Origin: Verrucomicrobiota bacterium
GTDB lineage: Bacteria > Verrucomicrobiota > Verrucomicrobiia > Limisphaerales > JACPZS01
Direction: 5' to 3'
NCBI GenBank assembly: GCA_016195385.1
Contig: JACPZS010000204.1
Coordinates: 1-58,933 of the forward strand
Length of the DNA: 58,933 nucleotides
The position numbers and the translations under genes were made by a program. Below are positions 19,201-27,453 of this stretch, piece by piece. Every line of letters begins with the position of its first letter. The stretch's first letter is position 1. A model generated the notes under the pieces. The model was not told the DNA's origin. It saw nothing but the letters and a program-made list of their open reading frames with translations, and did not search any database.

Positions 19201-19381
19201 CGCCGGCGTGCCCAAGCCGGTGCTGACGCGGGCAAAGGAGATTTTGCGCAACCTCGAGGAAGCCGAACTCACGCCGGAAGGCACCGTGCGGGCGCCGGCC
19301 CGACAGCGCGCCGAGCGCGAGAAACTCCAGCAACTGCCGCCCGCGCCGCAGATGGATTTGTTCAGCGCGGTTCGGACGTGA
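16244..19381 (+). CDS. mutS: DNA mismatch repair protein MutS with a large internal insert
   Basis: A 1045-residue MutS, about 170-200 residues longer than the usual 850-880. The N-terminal mismatch-binding domain has the Phe-x-Glu motif in GDFYELFFEDA (about residues 32-42). The ATPase domain has Walker A GPNMAGKST, the DDLARGQSTFMVEMSE segment and the Walker B/signature LDEIGRGTSTFDG, followed by FATHYHEL. All key motifs look intact. Between the core helices ending ALKKILATLA (about residue 385) and the normal continuation LPLVVTLGC (about residue 593) is an in-frame stretch unlike MutS that reads as a BECR nuclease domain. The gene diverges from the esterase gene. No mutL is in the window. 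Confidence 0.95.
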   Translation: MASDTQLTPMMAQYRRIKSELPADALLLFRLGDFYELFFEDAQVGAQLLNVALTKRGVIPMCGIPFHAANGYIARILRAGRKVAICDQMEEARPGQLVKREVTQILSPGTHFDERLLVAERNNFLAAICPLGKTFGLSLVDLTTGDFKTTEVEGDAALFAELERLRPAEIIFPVEAAALAKLLQANPAIANGYEDWVFAPETAQFTVRDHFKVALLNGFGLKDRTAAIGAAGAVLHYLTQHLRRDVAHLTSLSFYQSSEFLTLDVTSLRNLEILEPLHRDAPRSASLYGALNRTVTPMGARRLRDWLTQPLASVGDIQRRQDVVQSWIENASLLENFRALLAEVRDLERTIGRLSVGTGNGRDLQNLRQSLEQLPALKKILATLARSTDANALPWRPYTLREDPAGDDPGEIAPTAHGFFGPVFDQLRGKPHEAIALLLRLRTGEVPGAFHHPEVGEIDLVWGSAGPTPGRGFGLAKIVAYHVDVLDQLANALASLPIESRTENSIHLSSATQHAVVRTNWKGGEKRWLLTAYTKTNPSMVGRTMDISNAPAEPKPTGMTQLPPSHGGQGEALREEAEPVKPPCDTARDEGELPLVVTLGCAIAELPELVELIARAIVDEPPLALKEGGIIRDGFDAALDELHRATREGKDWIAKLQQDEITRTGIGSLKVRFNSVFGYYIEVTKANLDKVPAHYIRKQTIANGERFITPELKEMEGKILGAEERSVKLEYELFLRVREAVIGRLTEIQRAARALAQLDVLGAFAETARLYSYCRPVVADEGILLIRDGRHPVLDQVLNEERFVPNDTELDLSTQQIALITGPNMAGKSTYIRQVALLALLAHTGSFVPAAEAHIDLVDRIFTRIGASDDLARGQSTFMVEMSETANILNNATARSLIILDEIGRGTSTFDGLSLAWSIVEHLHNITGAKTLFATHYHELTELAGRLPRLKNFNVAVREWHDQIVFLRKIVPGGTDKSYGIQVARLAGVPKPVLTRAKEILRNLEEAELTPEGTVRAPARQRAEREKLQQLPPAPQMDLFSAVRT
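17486..17863 (+). other. BECR (Barnase/EndoU/ColicinE5/RelE-like) nuclease domain inside MutS
   Basis: Residues about 415-540 of MutS match, from memory, the phage-type 'putative barnase/colicin E5 family endoribonuclease' domain (PBECR group). The motifs in order are FGPVFDQLRGKPHEAI; GEVPGAFHHPEVGEIDLVWG; a Gly-rich turn then GFGLAKIVAYH; VLDQL; ESRTENSIHL; and finally KRWLLTAYTK. In its normal setting this domain is at the end of large phage MuF or polymorphic toxin proteins. It is flanked here by proline- and glycine-rich linkers (about 386-414 and 541-591). The frame is open throughout and no stop or frameshift is present. Whether it is an active RNase is unknown. Confidence 0.75.
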
Positions 19382-19425
19382 CACGCTGCCGGGGCTGCAT
19401 TAGTTTGCCGGCGTGATTTTGGTTT
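19382..19425 (+). terminator. candidate Rho-independent terminator of mutS
   Basis: Directly after the mutS stop, CACGC..CCGG (19382-19392) can pair with CCGGCGTG (19408-19415) with a small bulge, followed by the T-rich ATTTTGGTTT. The stem is imperfect and the T-run interrupted, so strength is doubtful. Confidence 0.4.
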
Positions 19426-19479
19426 GTTGCCAATCAACTGCGGCTCATCACCAGAAAAACTTTTCTGCCATTCTTCCAC

Positions 19480-20394
19480 ATGCCTGAAAAAAATTTAATC
19501 ACGCTGACCGATTCCGACGGAACCGCGGCGGTCATCGCGCCCGAGTTGGGCGGCTGGCTGCTGCGCTACGCGCGGCGCGTGCCCAAACACGGACTCGTCG
19601 AGGCGCTCCATTGCACGCAAGCCGTCATCGACCGCTACCCGCGCGAGATGTGGGCCGGCAACCCGGTGTTGTTTCCGCTCGTCAGCAACAACCGCGTCGG
19701 CGACCAGGAGCATCACTATGAATGGAACGGCCGCGCCTTCGAGATGCCGCAGCATGGTTTTGCCCGGCGCTCGAAGTGGAAAGTCGTGGAAAAATCCTCC
19801 ACCAGCCTGGCGATGGAACTCACCGACAGCGAGGCCACCCGCGCGAATTATCCTTTCTCATTTCGCCATCGTTTGAATTATCGACTCGACCAGGGCCGCC
19901 TCCACTGGGAACAGGTCATCGAGAACACCGGCGCCGAACAGATGCCCTTCAGCACGGGGTTTCACCCTTACTTTCAAGTGCCGCTCACACCCAAGAGCGA
20001 GCGCGGCGCATGCTTCATCGAAATCCCCGACGCCAAGCGCGTCATGCCACAAGGCCAGTGGGAGCGCTACATTTTGAAACCGTTTCCCGCGCAGAACTGG
20101 AGCGTGCAGGAGGATGTTGCCGGCACCATGTTCCTCACCGATTTAAAGAAGCCCGAACTCGTCTTCATCGATCCGGCCAGCGAGCTGGAGGTAATTCTCA
20201 ACTTTGCCGATGCACCACAGCATCGTTTTGTGGCGATTTGGGCCAAAGGCACCGAGACGCCGTACTATTGTCTCGAGCCTTGGACAGCGCTGCCCAATTC
20301 TTTCAGCCGTACCAAGGATCACGAATTGATCGTGCTCGAACCGCAAAAAACCTTTCGCGCCGCGATGTGGATGGAGCTGCGTCCGATGGCTTGA
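19480..20394 (+). CDS. aldose 1-epimerase family protein
   Basis: A 304-residue galactose-mutarotase-like protein. Catalytic candidates are His92 in PQHGFAR, His162 in GFHPYF and a Glu in CLEPW near residue 265. The N-terminal APELGGWLLRY segment is also typical. The family interconverts alpha and beta anomers of sugars or sugar phosphates in the cytoplasm. The GFHPYF and LEPW contexts look more like the D-hexose-6-phosphate epimerase/mutarotase branch, but this is not certain. It follows mutS on the same strand after about 100 nt with a possible terminator between, so it probably has its own promoter. Confidence 0.85.
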   Translation: MPEKNLITLTDSDGTAAVIAPELGGWLLRYARRVPKHGLVEALHCTQAVIDRYPREMWAGNPVLFPLVSNNRVGDQEHHYEWNGRAFEMPQHGFARRSKWKVVEKSSTSLAMELTDSEATRANYPFSFRHRLNYRLDQGRLHWEQVIENTGAEQMPFSTGFHPYFQVPLTPKSERGACFIEIPDAKRVMPQGQWERYILKPFPAQNWSVQEDVAGTMFLTDLKKPELVFIDPASELEVILNFADAPQHRFVAIWAKGTETPYYCLEPWTALPNSFSRTKDHELIVLEPQKTFRAAMWMELRPMA

Positions 20395-20494
20395 TGTGGC
20401 TTGCGTTAGCGCCGGAGCAATTCGGAAATTCAAATTGGGCAACCCGCTTCGTCATCTCCAATCGATCAAGCTCGAAGTGTAATTCTGCAGCGAC

Positions 20495-20911
20495 TCAAGC
20501 GCCGCGTTGGCCGTCTGCTGGGCCGGCTTGCGCGGGTGGACGCAGATGCTTTTTGATGCATGCGACCAGCACGGCGAGGCTGACGGGCTTGGCGAGAAAT
20601 TCTTCGCCGCCGCTGTGGAGCGGGCCGTCCTTGGTTTCGCCCGGCCGCACGGCCGCAGTGAGGAAGATGACGGGGATGTCTTTCAGGTGGGCATCGGCCT
20701 GCAGGCGCGCGCGGATGTCGCCCCCGTCCATGCCCGGCATGATCACGTCTAGTAAAATCAAGTCAGGCTTGAATTCCCGGGCGGCCGGGATGGCCGCCGG
20801 CGCGTGGTTGACTTCACGCACAGTGAAATCGCCGTTTCTTTCCAGATTCAATTTGACCATCCGGGTGAAACCGGCTTCGTCGTCCACGATGAGTATTTTT
20901 TTCGTTGTCAT
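20495..20911 (-). CDS. single-domain response regulator (CheY-like receiver)
   Basis: A 138-residue receiver domain with no output domain. Acidic pocket residues are Asp10 and Asp11 (LIVDDE), the phospho-acceptor Asp55 in LILLDVIMPGMDG, a Thr in FLTAA and Lys in FLAKPVS. Its start overlaps the stop of the histidine kinase gene by 4 nt, so the two are translationally coupled and are very likely cognate. Without a DNA-binding domain it probably acts through protein contacts or as a phosphorelay intermediate. Confidence 0.9.
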   Translation of the reverse strand: MTTKKILIVDDEAGFTRMVKLNLERNGDFTVREVNHAPAAIPAAREFKPDLILLDVIMPGMDGGDIRARLQADAHLKDIPVIFLTAAVRPGETKDGPLHSGGEEFLAKPVSLAVLVACIKKHLRPPAQAGPADGQRGA

Positions 20912-22998
20912 AGAGGTTCTCCGGAAATTTTGAACATCACCGTCGCGCGAACGCCGCCCTCCGGCACATTGCGAATGTCCAGCAAACCGTGATGCAGTTC
21001 GATGATGTTCTTGGCCACGGTCAAGCCCAATCCCGTGCCTTCGCCCGCCGGCTTGGTGGTGAAGAACGGATCAAAAATATGCGACAGCTTGTCGGACGGA
21101 ATGCCCGTGCCGGTGTCCTGAACCTGGGCGACGGCGACAAGTTCGCCCGTGCGGAACGGGTTGGCGACGCGCGCGCCGGGGTCTTGCATCGCTTCTCCCG
21201 GCGGCAGCAGACGCGTGTACACGCGCACCATCAAACGCCCGCCCTTGGGCATGGCGTAAATGGCGTTGCTCAACAGGTTGACGAACACCTGGGTGATTTT
21301 GTTGCGATCCAACCCCACTGGCGGCATGTTCGGGGGAACTTCGCGCACCAATTCGATGGGCCGGCCAGCCAGTAAATATTTTACGAGCAGCAAGGATTGA
21401 TCGACGATGTCGATCAAATTCTCGGGCCGAAAATTCAGATCCCTCGGCGCGGAGACATCCAGCAAATCGCGCACAATGCGGTCGGCGCGACGAATCGCGT
21501 CCATCATGTCGTTGATGACGGCGGTGGACTCGGCCTCGCGGTTCGCCAGATGACTCGCCAGGTAGTCGATGCCCATGCTGAGGATCGCCAGGGGATTTTT
21601 AACCTCGTGGGCGACGCCCGCGGCGAGGCGGCCGAGTGACTGCATCTTTTCGGCTTCGATCAACTGGAGCTGCGCCGCCTTCAACTCGTCGTGCGACTTG
21701 CGCAAATCGCCCAGAACCTTGAGTAATTCCTCCCGGCTCCGGGCCAGATCGAAGTTGGCCTGGCGCAATTGCTCCTCGTTCTGCCGGCGCTCGGTAATGT
21801 CGCGTTCGATGCCCACCAGGCCGGTCACGGCACCCTGGGCGTCGCGCAGCGGGACCTTCGTCGTGACGTGCCAGCGCAATTCGCCGCGGTGATCGATCGC
21901 CGGTTCCTCGTGATTGATCAAGGGTTGGCCCGAATGGACGATTTGCAGGTCGTCGGGCGGCGGCTGGCCGGTCAATTCCAGCGAAACAAAATCGGAAAAC
22001 AGTTTGCCGATAATTTCGTCCTGCGTGTGGGCGCCGAGAAATTTCCGGTGCGCCAGGTTGTCCAGCACATAGCGCCCCTGCGTGTCCTTGACGTAAATGT
22101 AGTCGGGCAGATTGTCGATCAAGCTGCGCAAAAGATTGCGATCCGCTTCGTGCGCGTTCTCGATGGTCTTGAGTTCGGTGAAATCGCGCGAGATGCCGAA
22201 CGTGCCGACGATATGACCGCGCTTGTCGCGCAGCGGCATCTTCGAGGTCAAGGCCCAGGTGATGGAGCCGTCGGGCATGGTTTCTTTTTCCACTTTGCCG
22301 ACCATCGGCTCGCCGGTACGCATCACCTGCAATTCGTCTTCAAACGCCGCCAGGGCGTGTTCGCGCGTGAAAAAATCAAAGTCCGTTTTCCCCACTGCGG
22401 CCTGGGGGTTCGGGAGTTTAAATTTCCGGGCCAGGGAATTATTGATCCGCACGAAACGGCTCTGGCTGTCTTTGAAATAAATCCGATCCAGGCTGTGGTC
22501 CATCAGCGTCAGCAGCAAATCGCGCTCGCGCGCGAGGGCTTCCTGGATGTGCCGGCGCTCAATCGCATAGTGCATCGCCCGGAGCAGCGTGCGTTGATTG
22601 CCCTGGCCTTTGACGAGATAATCCTGCGCGCCCGCCTGCACTGTTTGGAACGCCAGATCCTCATCATCGTCACCGCTCAACACGATGATCGGCAGTTCCG
22701 GGAACTCGTTGTGGAGCCGGTTGAAAGTATCGATGCCTTGTCCGTCCGGCAGCGAAAGATCCAGCAGCACCAGCGCGATACCTCCGCCGGCCAGGCGTTC
22801 GCTCCCGCCGGCCAGCGTCTCCCGATGCTCCAAAAAAAACGGCTCGTCCGGCGCATGCGCCAGCGTCTCGCGCAACAAGGCCGCATGCGCCAGATTGTCT
22901 TCGATGAGCAGGACGCGGTGTTTCCGGCGCGTGCCCGACTTGGGCCGCACGGAACCGGGCTGGTTCGTCCAGAATTCAGATTCAAACGGCGCTGGCAT
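20908..22998 (-). CDS. hybrid sensor histidine kinase: REC-PAS-PAS-HisKA-HATPase
   Basis: A 696-residue soluble kinase with no membrane helix. Domains in order: an N-terminal receiver (about 28-145, phospho-Asp80 in LVLLDLSLPDG), PAS (about 160-275, DRIYFKDSQSRFVRIN), a second PAS (about 290-405, DYIYVKDTQGRYVLDN, ending GIERDITER), a coiled-coil linker, HisKA with His464 in GVAHEVKNPLAI, and an HATPase with NLLSNAIYAMPKGG, DTGTGIP and GTGLGLTV boxes. An N-terminal rather than C-terminal receiver suggests this kinase is itself controlled by an upstream phosphodonor. It is coupled to the receiver gene at 20495. Confidence 0.92.
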   Translation of the reverse strand: MPAPFESEFWTNQPGSVRPKSGTRRKHRVLLIEDNLAHAALLRETLAHAPDEPFFLEHRETLAGGSERLAGGGIALVLLDLSLPDGQGIDTFNRLHNEFPELPIIVLSGDDDEDLAFQTVQAGAQDYLVKGQGNQRTLLRAMHYAIERRHIQEALARERDLLLTLMDHSLDRIYFKDSQSRFVRINNSLARKFKLPNPQAAVGKTDFDFFTREHALAAFEDELQVMRTGEPMVGKVEKETMPDGSITWALTSKMPLRDKRGHIVGTFGISRDFTELKTIENAHEADRNLLRSLIDNLPDYIYVKDTQGRYVLDNLAHRKFLGAHTQDEIIGKLFSDFVSLELTGQPPPDDLQIVHSGQPLINHEEPAIDHRGELRWHVTTKVPLRDAQGAVTGLVGIERDITERRQNEEQLRQANFDLARSREELLKVLGDLRKSHDELKAAQLQLIEAEKMQSLGRLAAGVAHEVKNPLAILSMGIDYLASHLANREAESTAVINDMMDAIRRADRIVRDLLDVSAPRDLNFRPENLIDIVDQSLLLVKYLLAGRPIELVREVPPNMPPVGLDRNKITQVFVNLLSNAIYAMPKGGRLMVRVYTRLLPPGEAMQDPGARVANPFRTGELVAVAQVQDTGTGIPSDKLSHIFDPFFTTKPAGEGTGLGLTVAKNIIELHHGLLDIRNVPEGGVRATVMFKISGEPL

Positions 22999-23115
22999 TT
23001 TCGTTCACCTCGTTCCCGGCAACTCTCGCTGTTGGAAACAGTTTAGGCGCGTCGCGCCGTTTCGCAAACTTTCGTTTTCGTAAAATATGAAGCACTCGAA
23101 GTTCGCCGGAGACAA

Positions 23116-24615
23116 TCAATCAACACCGCCAAAAAACGTCAGATATTTTTCGCGGCGTGCTTCCCGCCAGAGCAGCAACGCCAGCTCGCGCGCGTGATAG
23201 TCACCCCACATCGAGCTTTCGCCATTCGGGATTTTCTGGCCCGGCGCGATGTAATCCCATCCATTCGGACGGTGATAAACCGAGTGCAAAATCAGCCCCT
23301 GATGTTTTGAGTTCGTGGAAAGATACGGTTCGGAAAAAAGCGTGTTGGCGATAGTCAGGCTGGCTTGGCGATAGCGGCATCCGAGACCTACAATCCGTGC
23401 GCGCACTCTTTCGGCTGAACGCGGAATTTTTGGAACCGCCCGTTTTCCATAGATCATTATCAAATGAGTTCCGAGCCGAAACAATCCCTGTGCCGCAATT
23501 GCAGCGGCGGAACTATCGACCGGTTCCAAAAAGTTGAAAGGATCGGCAGGTTTGTGGAAATAATCATTAAGACCGTCCAATCTGGGCGCGCCTGTGTCCC
23601 ACATCGGCACGCCGTCGCGACAACCGGATTCAAGATAAAAGTCCGCAGTAGCAATCGCGGCATTCAACAGAATTTGCGTCAAAGTGAAATCTGGCAAACC
23701 TTGAACAGCTTTCTGCCTCGGCGGGATAATGTGATTCCACGGAAGATTGTGGGCTACGTGGTCGAGTTCGTTTTCAGAAATAGATTTCAAAAATTCCAAC
23801 TGCTCTGCAAATCCCAGAATCGCCCACGCCAGTCCACGCGTCCACGTGCTGAACGGCGAGTAACCTTGCTGCGAGTTCGGACAGCGATAGCTTCCGTCGT
23901 TCACATTAAAAATGCTCTCGTGCGCCGTGCGCCCACACACATCGTACGCGTCCCGACCTTTTCCGTAATAGACATTGTATCGCGCTGTCGTCGTGGCGTG
24001 CTCAACCAGACGTTGCAGCAGCGAAATTTTCTGGTCGCGCTCGCCCATCAAGACGTGACCAAGCCGGTGGGCGACGGCGAGCGAACGCAGCGAGCGCAGC
24101 GTATCGATGAACAGCGAATGCGGGCCGTTGAACGAATAAATGAACCCGTTGCCGTCCGCGGTCTTCGTCCAGCGCGCGGCTTGCACTGCGCCGGAAACTT
24201 TCAGCGCCAGTTCGTAGAAATTCTTCTCGTGCTCGTTGAATGGAATTTTTCCCTCACGCATCAAACGCAATAGATTTCCGTAGGTGGAAATGTTGTTGAA
24301 CCCGTGATCATGCACGCCGACGTGTGAGACGTGCGTTGCCATTTTTTCGACCGTGTTGCGCCGGCCGATTTCCAGAAACTTCTTTTCACCCGTCGCCTCG
24401 AACTGCAGCAGCGCCGAGCCGAACTGAAATCCCTGCGTCCACTCCGTCCAGCCGCGCGACGTGTAGCGGCCCTTAACCGTGAAGACCGGCGTGCCGTTCG
24501 ATGGCTTCCATGATTTTTCTATGGCGAGAATTTTGGCCGCCGAAAGCTCGAAGAGCCGCTCAATTTTCGGAACAAGCTTTTGCGCTGTGAGTTGGTTGTC
24601 GATTCGAATGGGCAT
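23116..24615 (-). CDS. glycoside hydrolase, GH88/unsaturated glucuronyl hydrolase-like
   Basis: A 499-residue alpha/alpha-barrel type enzyme. The start at the ATG ending at 24615 is preferred because upstream in-frame codons read as non-coding. Recognisable parts are GRYTSRGWTEWTQGFQFG, the HDHGFNN segment, TWTRGLAWAILGFAEQ (compare the RGQAW motif of GH88) and, near the end, GESSMWGDYHARELAL. GH88 enzymes hydrolyse unsaturated uronic acids from oligosaccharides produced by polysaccharide lyases. No signal peptide is seen, so it probably acts in the cytoplasm. It follows the SDR gene by 31 nt, which is consistent with uronate catabolism. Exact substrate unknown. Confidence 0.78.
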   Translation of the reverse strand: MPIRIDNQLTAQKLVPKIERLFELSAAKILAIEKSWKPSNGTPVFTVKGRYTSRGWTEWTQGFQFGSALLQFEATGEKKFLEIGRRNTVEKMATHVSHVGVHDHGFNNISTYGNLLRLMREGKIPFNEHEKNFYELALKVSGAVQAARWTKTADGNGFIYSFNGPHSLFIDTLRSLRSLAVAHRLGHVLMGERDQKISLLQRLVEHATTTARYNVYYGKGRDAYDVCGRTAHESIFNVNDGSYRCPNSQQGYSPFSTWTRGLAWAILGFAEQLEFLKSISENELDHVAHNLPWNHIIPPRQKAVQGLPDFTLTQILLNAAIATADFYLESGCRDGVPMWDTGAPRLDGLNDYFHKPADPFNFLEPVDSSAAAIAAQGLFRLGTHLIMIYGKRAVPKIPRSAERVRARIVGLGCRYRQASLTIANTLFSEPYLSTNSKHQGLILHSVYHRPNGWDYIAPGQKIPNGESSMWGDYHARELALLLWREARREKYLTFFGGVD

Positions 24616-24646
24616 GAGAAATTGGCTTATGCGACTCGCCCGCGCG

Positions 24647-25444
24647 TCACAGTCTCCGCAAATGAAACCCGCCGTCCACGTTGATGACCTCGCCCGTGCT
24701 GAACGGCAGCAGATCCTGCGCGATGGCGGCCACGGCTTTGCCCACATCATCGGGTTGGCCCCAGCGCGGGATCGGCGTCAGCCCATCGGCGATCAGGCGG
24801 TCGTATTTTTCCTTCACACCGGCAGTCATGTCCGTGGCGATGACGCCGGGACGAATTTCGTAAACGAGGATGCCATCAGCGGCGAGGCGCGCGGCGAACA
24901 GCGGCGTGAGCATCGCCAGCGCGGCCTTGCTCACGCAGTAATCACCGCGATTCACGCTGGCCGTGTAGGCGCTGATGCTCGTGATGGTGATGATTTTAAA
25001 TCGCCGATCAGACGGCGAAGCATCCACGCGGTTCTGTTCGATCATCCATTTTGCGATGAGTTGCGTGAGGAAGAACGGACCTCTGGCATTCACCGCGAGC
25101 AGCCGGTCGAAACTCGCTTCGCTTACATCAAGCAAATCGGCGCGCACTTCGGGCGCAATGCCCGCGTTGTTCACGAGCACGTTTAGCCGGCCAAATTTTT
25201 CCCGCGTGAACTCGACCAGTTTTTCGCGACCGGTAGCCAGCGCGATGTCGGCCTGACAAATTTCGGCGCAAATTGTCTTTCCAAGTTCCTCCGCGGCGGT
25301 CACGCAATCTGTCGCGGTCTGCCGCGCGGCCGTCTCGTTCCCGGCGAAATTGATCACGAGGTTGTGGCCGATTCGCGCCAGCGCGAGCGCGATGCCGCGG
25401 CCAATGCCGCGCGATCCGCCGGTGATGAGTGCCACGGGAGCCAT
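24647..25444 (-). CDS. SDR family oxidoreductase (3-oxoacyl-ACP reductase/KduD-like)
   Basis: A 265-residue classical short-chain dehydrogenase. Cofactor motif [12 protein letters not shown] lies at residues 8-19, NNAG follows near residue 90, catalytic Ser in ITSISAY and YxxxK in YCVSKAAL. The C-terminal INVDGGFH completes the fold. The protein is annotated in many genomes as a FabG-like reductase. Next to a GH88-like gene, a role in sugar acid metabolism is more plausible than fatty acid synthesis, but this is an inference from neighbourhood. Both genes read away from htrA, which starts at 25628. Confidence 0.85.
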   Translation of the reverse strand: MAPVALITGGSRGIGRGIALALARIGHNLVINFAGNETAARQTATDCVTAAEELGKTICAEICQADIALATGREKLVEFTREKFGRLNVLVNNAGIAPEVRADLLDVSEASFDRLLAVNARGPFFLTQLIAKWMIEQNRVDASPSDRRFKIITITSISAYTASVNRGDYCVSKAALAMLTPLFAARLAADGILVYEIRPGVIATDMTAGVKEKYDRLIADGLTPIPRWGQPDDVGKAVAAIAQDLLPFSTGEVINVDGGFHLRRL

Positions 25445-25627
25445 GCGGACAAGTAAAGCCGGAGAGTCATTCTTGAAAAAGCAAATTCTCCAGTCCCGCG
25501 TGAGCGCGGCGCTTTCCGTTCAACAAATCGCCCTGCTTTTTAACATTCGGCCGCTCCAGCGCGAAAATGTTTGAACGTTTTTTTGCCGCTCGACTCCAAC
25601 TGCTGTGTGCCTGTTAATGACGTAATT

Positions 25628-27112
25628 ATGAAACCGAAAACTTATCTGTGCCTGCTGGCAGCGGCGGGCGTGTTGACTGGAACTTCGCTGCCCATGATCA
25701 CCGAAGCGGCTTCAGCCGATCTCGACATCGCGCGAAAGCTGAACCAGGCCTTCATCGAAGTGGCCGACAAAGTTTCACCCGCGGTCGTCGTCGTGAAGGT
25801 CAAACAAAAACCCGGCGCCGCCGAGAGCGACGAGGACGGTGGCGGATTTTTCGACATGCTGCCGCCCGGACTGCGCCGCCGATTGGAGGAACAATTCGAC
25901 AAGGATCGTAAAGAGCAGCAACGCCGCCGCCCTTCGCAGCGCCAGTTTGACGGCCAAGGTTCTGGTGTCGTCATTCGCGAGGACGGTTACATTCTGACAA
26001 ATCGCCACGTCGTCGAGAATGCCGAAGAAATCGAAGTCAGTTTCAAGGACGGGACGAAATACGTCGCCAAAGTGCGTGGCATGGATCCGCAGTCGGACAT
26101 CGCCGTACTCAAGATCGAGCCAAAGGACGCACATCTGCCAACGGCCAGGCTCGCCGATTCGGCGAAGACACGCGTGGGCGAGTTTGCGATCGCCATCGGT
26201 GCCCCGTTTGAACTCGATTACAGCGTCACCGTTGGACACGTCAGCGCGAAAGGCCGGCGCGTGGTGTCGGACACGGTGATGATGGATCAGGATTTCATCC
26301 AGACTGACGCGAGCATCAATCCGGGCAACAGTGGTGGCCCGCTCGTCAACATTGAGGGCGAAGTCATCGGCATCAACACGATGATTCGCGGGATGCGCAC
26401 CGGCATCGGCTTCGCCGTGCCATCCAACCTGGCGCGCGAAATCTCCGACAAATTAATCGCCGACGGGAAGTTCACGCACGTCTGGCTGGGCATCGGGATC
26501 GACAACCTGAGTAATGACAAGGATCTTCAAAAAACGATTAAGACCATCGACAAAGGGGTCGTTGTCAAAAGAATTGAACCCAACGGCCCGTCGGCTGATT
26601 CGGACCTCGAACCGGGCGACATCATTACCGCAGTGGACGGCAAACAAGTCGCGACCGTGCCCGATTTGAAGAACGAGATTCGACTAAAGGAAGCCGGCAA
26701 ACCCGTGACGCTCGAAGTCGTGCGCGACGACAAGAAAATGAAAGTCAAAGTGAAGCCGGATGAATTGCCCGAGAATCGGCTGGCTTTCAACAAGCCGGCC
26801 AAACGCGCGCCGGTGGAGGAAACCAAAAGCCTTGGTCTGACGGTCAAGCCGCTCACGCGCGAATTGGCCGAGGAATACGACACGAAGAAAGTCGATGGCG
26901 TGATCGTGACGGATGTCGAGCCGGGCAGTCTCGCCGAGAGCAGAGGCATCAAGGCCGGTGACATCATCACCAAGGTCAACCGCAAGCCGGTCACGTCGCC
27001 GAAGGAATTTCGCGACGCGTTCAAGGACGCCGATTTGAAAAAAGGCGTGTCAATTCAATTGGGCGGCAAGGACGGCAAGCGCTTTGAGTTTCTCAAGGAA
27101 AGTGGTGATTAG
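25628..27112 (+). CDS. HtrA/DegP-type periplasmic serine protease with two PDZ domains
   Basis: A 494-residue exported protease. ATG 25628 is preferred over an upstream in-frame start because it opens a signal peptide (MKPKTYLCLLAAAGVLTGTS). The trypsin-like domain has the triad His127 (TNRHVV), Asp157 (SDIAVLK) and Ser235 (NPGNSGGPL). Two PDZ domains follow: VVKRIEPNGPSADSDLEPGDIITAVDG and VIVTDVEPGSLAESRGIKAGDIITKVN. A Gln/Arg-rich loop before the protease domain is typical of DegP. The role is quality control of envelope proteins under stress. A strong hairpin terminator follows. Confidence 0.94.
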   Translation: MKPKTYLCLLAAAGVLTGTSLPMITEAASADLDIARKLNQAFIEVADKVSPAVVVVKVKQKPGAAESDEDGGGFFDMLPPGLRRRLEEQFDKDRKEQQRRRPSQRQFDGQGSGVVIREDGYILTNRHVVENAEEIEVSFKDGTKYVAKVRGMDPQSDIAVLKIEPKDAHLPTARLADSAKTRVGEFAIAIGAPFELDYSVTVGHVSAKGRRVVSDTVMMDQDFIQTDASINPGNSGGPLVNIEGEVIGINTMIRGMRTGIGFAVPSNLAREISDKLIADGKFTHVWLGIGIDNLSNDKDLQKTIKTIDKGVVVKRIEPNGPSADSDLEPGDIITAVDGKQVATVPDLKNEIRLKEAGKPVTLEVVRDDKKMKVKVKPDELPENRLAFNKPAKRAPVEETKSLGLTVKPLTRELAEEYDTKKVDGVIVTDVEPGSLAESRGIKAGDIITKVNRKPVTSPKEFRDAFKDADLKKGVSIQLGGKDGKRFEFLKESGD

Positions 27113-27132
27113 CCTCCCGCCTCTCCGCGAGA

Positions 27133-27171
27133 ATGCGCCGGCTGCGAAAGCGACCGGCGCATGTTTGTTTT
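27133..27171 (+). terminator. Rho-independent terminator after htrA
   Basis: A perfect 9-bp stem (ATGCGCCGG at 27133-27141 with CCGGCGCAT at 27154-27162) has an internal GC-rich loop that can extend pairing, and is followed by GTTTGTTTT. It lies 20 nt after the htrA stop and is the best terminator in the window. Confidence 0.75.
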
Positions 27172-27199
27172 AACCGGAACCATACGATTGGTTTGGGTG

Positions 27200-27335
27200 G
27201 AACGGCCAACTTGGCCGTTCTCGGCGGCAACCTGCCGCCGAGCCAGGCGCACGGAAGCCGTCCGCCTTTCCGTGAACGTCAGGCACGTTCGGCCGTCGGG
27301 CTGGCAGCCCGATAGAACGGACCGGTGGCCCGTTC
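27200..27335. repeat. array of six consecutive short hairpins
   Basis: Six palindromes lie almost end to end: 27200-27220 (GAACGGCC/GGCCGTTC arms), 27221-27241 (TCGGCGGC/GCCGCCGA), 27250-27274 (CACGGAA/TTCCGTG), 27274-27290 (GAACGT/ACGTTC), 27296-27312 (TCGGGCT/AGCCCGA) and 27315-27335 (GAACGG/CCGTTC). Loops are short. The first two share the core CAACYTG. Arms alternate between GAAC... and TCGG... types. The array fills most of the 341 nt between htrA and the epimerase gene; I see no coding sequence there. It looks like a compound repeat element. Confidence 0.7.
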
Positions 27336-27453
27336 CATCCACACTTCAATTGGATCGTTCCGGCTTAAAGAATCCGCTGTTGCCGGTCGATTACTCATTT
27401 GCAATTTGACTCGATTGCTGAATTACTCGGCGCACATTTTTTCGGAATATCTT

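Noticed and set aside
27200..27335. CRISPR array
   Set aside because: The units are palindromes of differing sequence without constant repeats and spacers, and there are no cas genes in the window.
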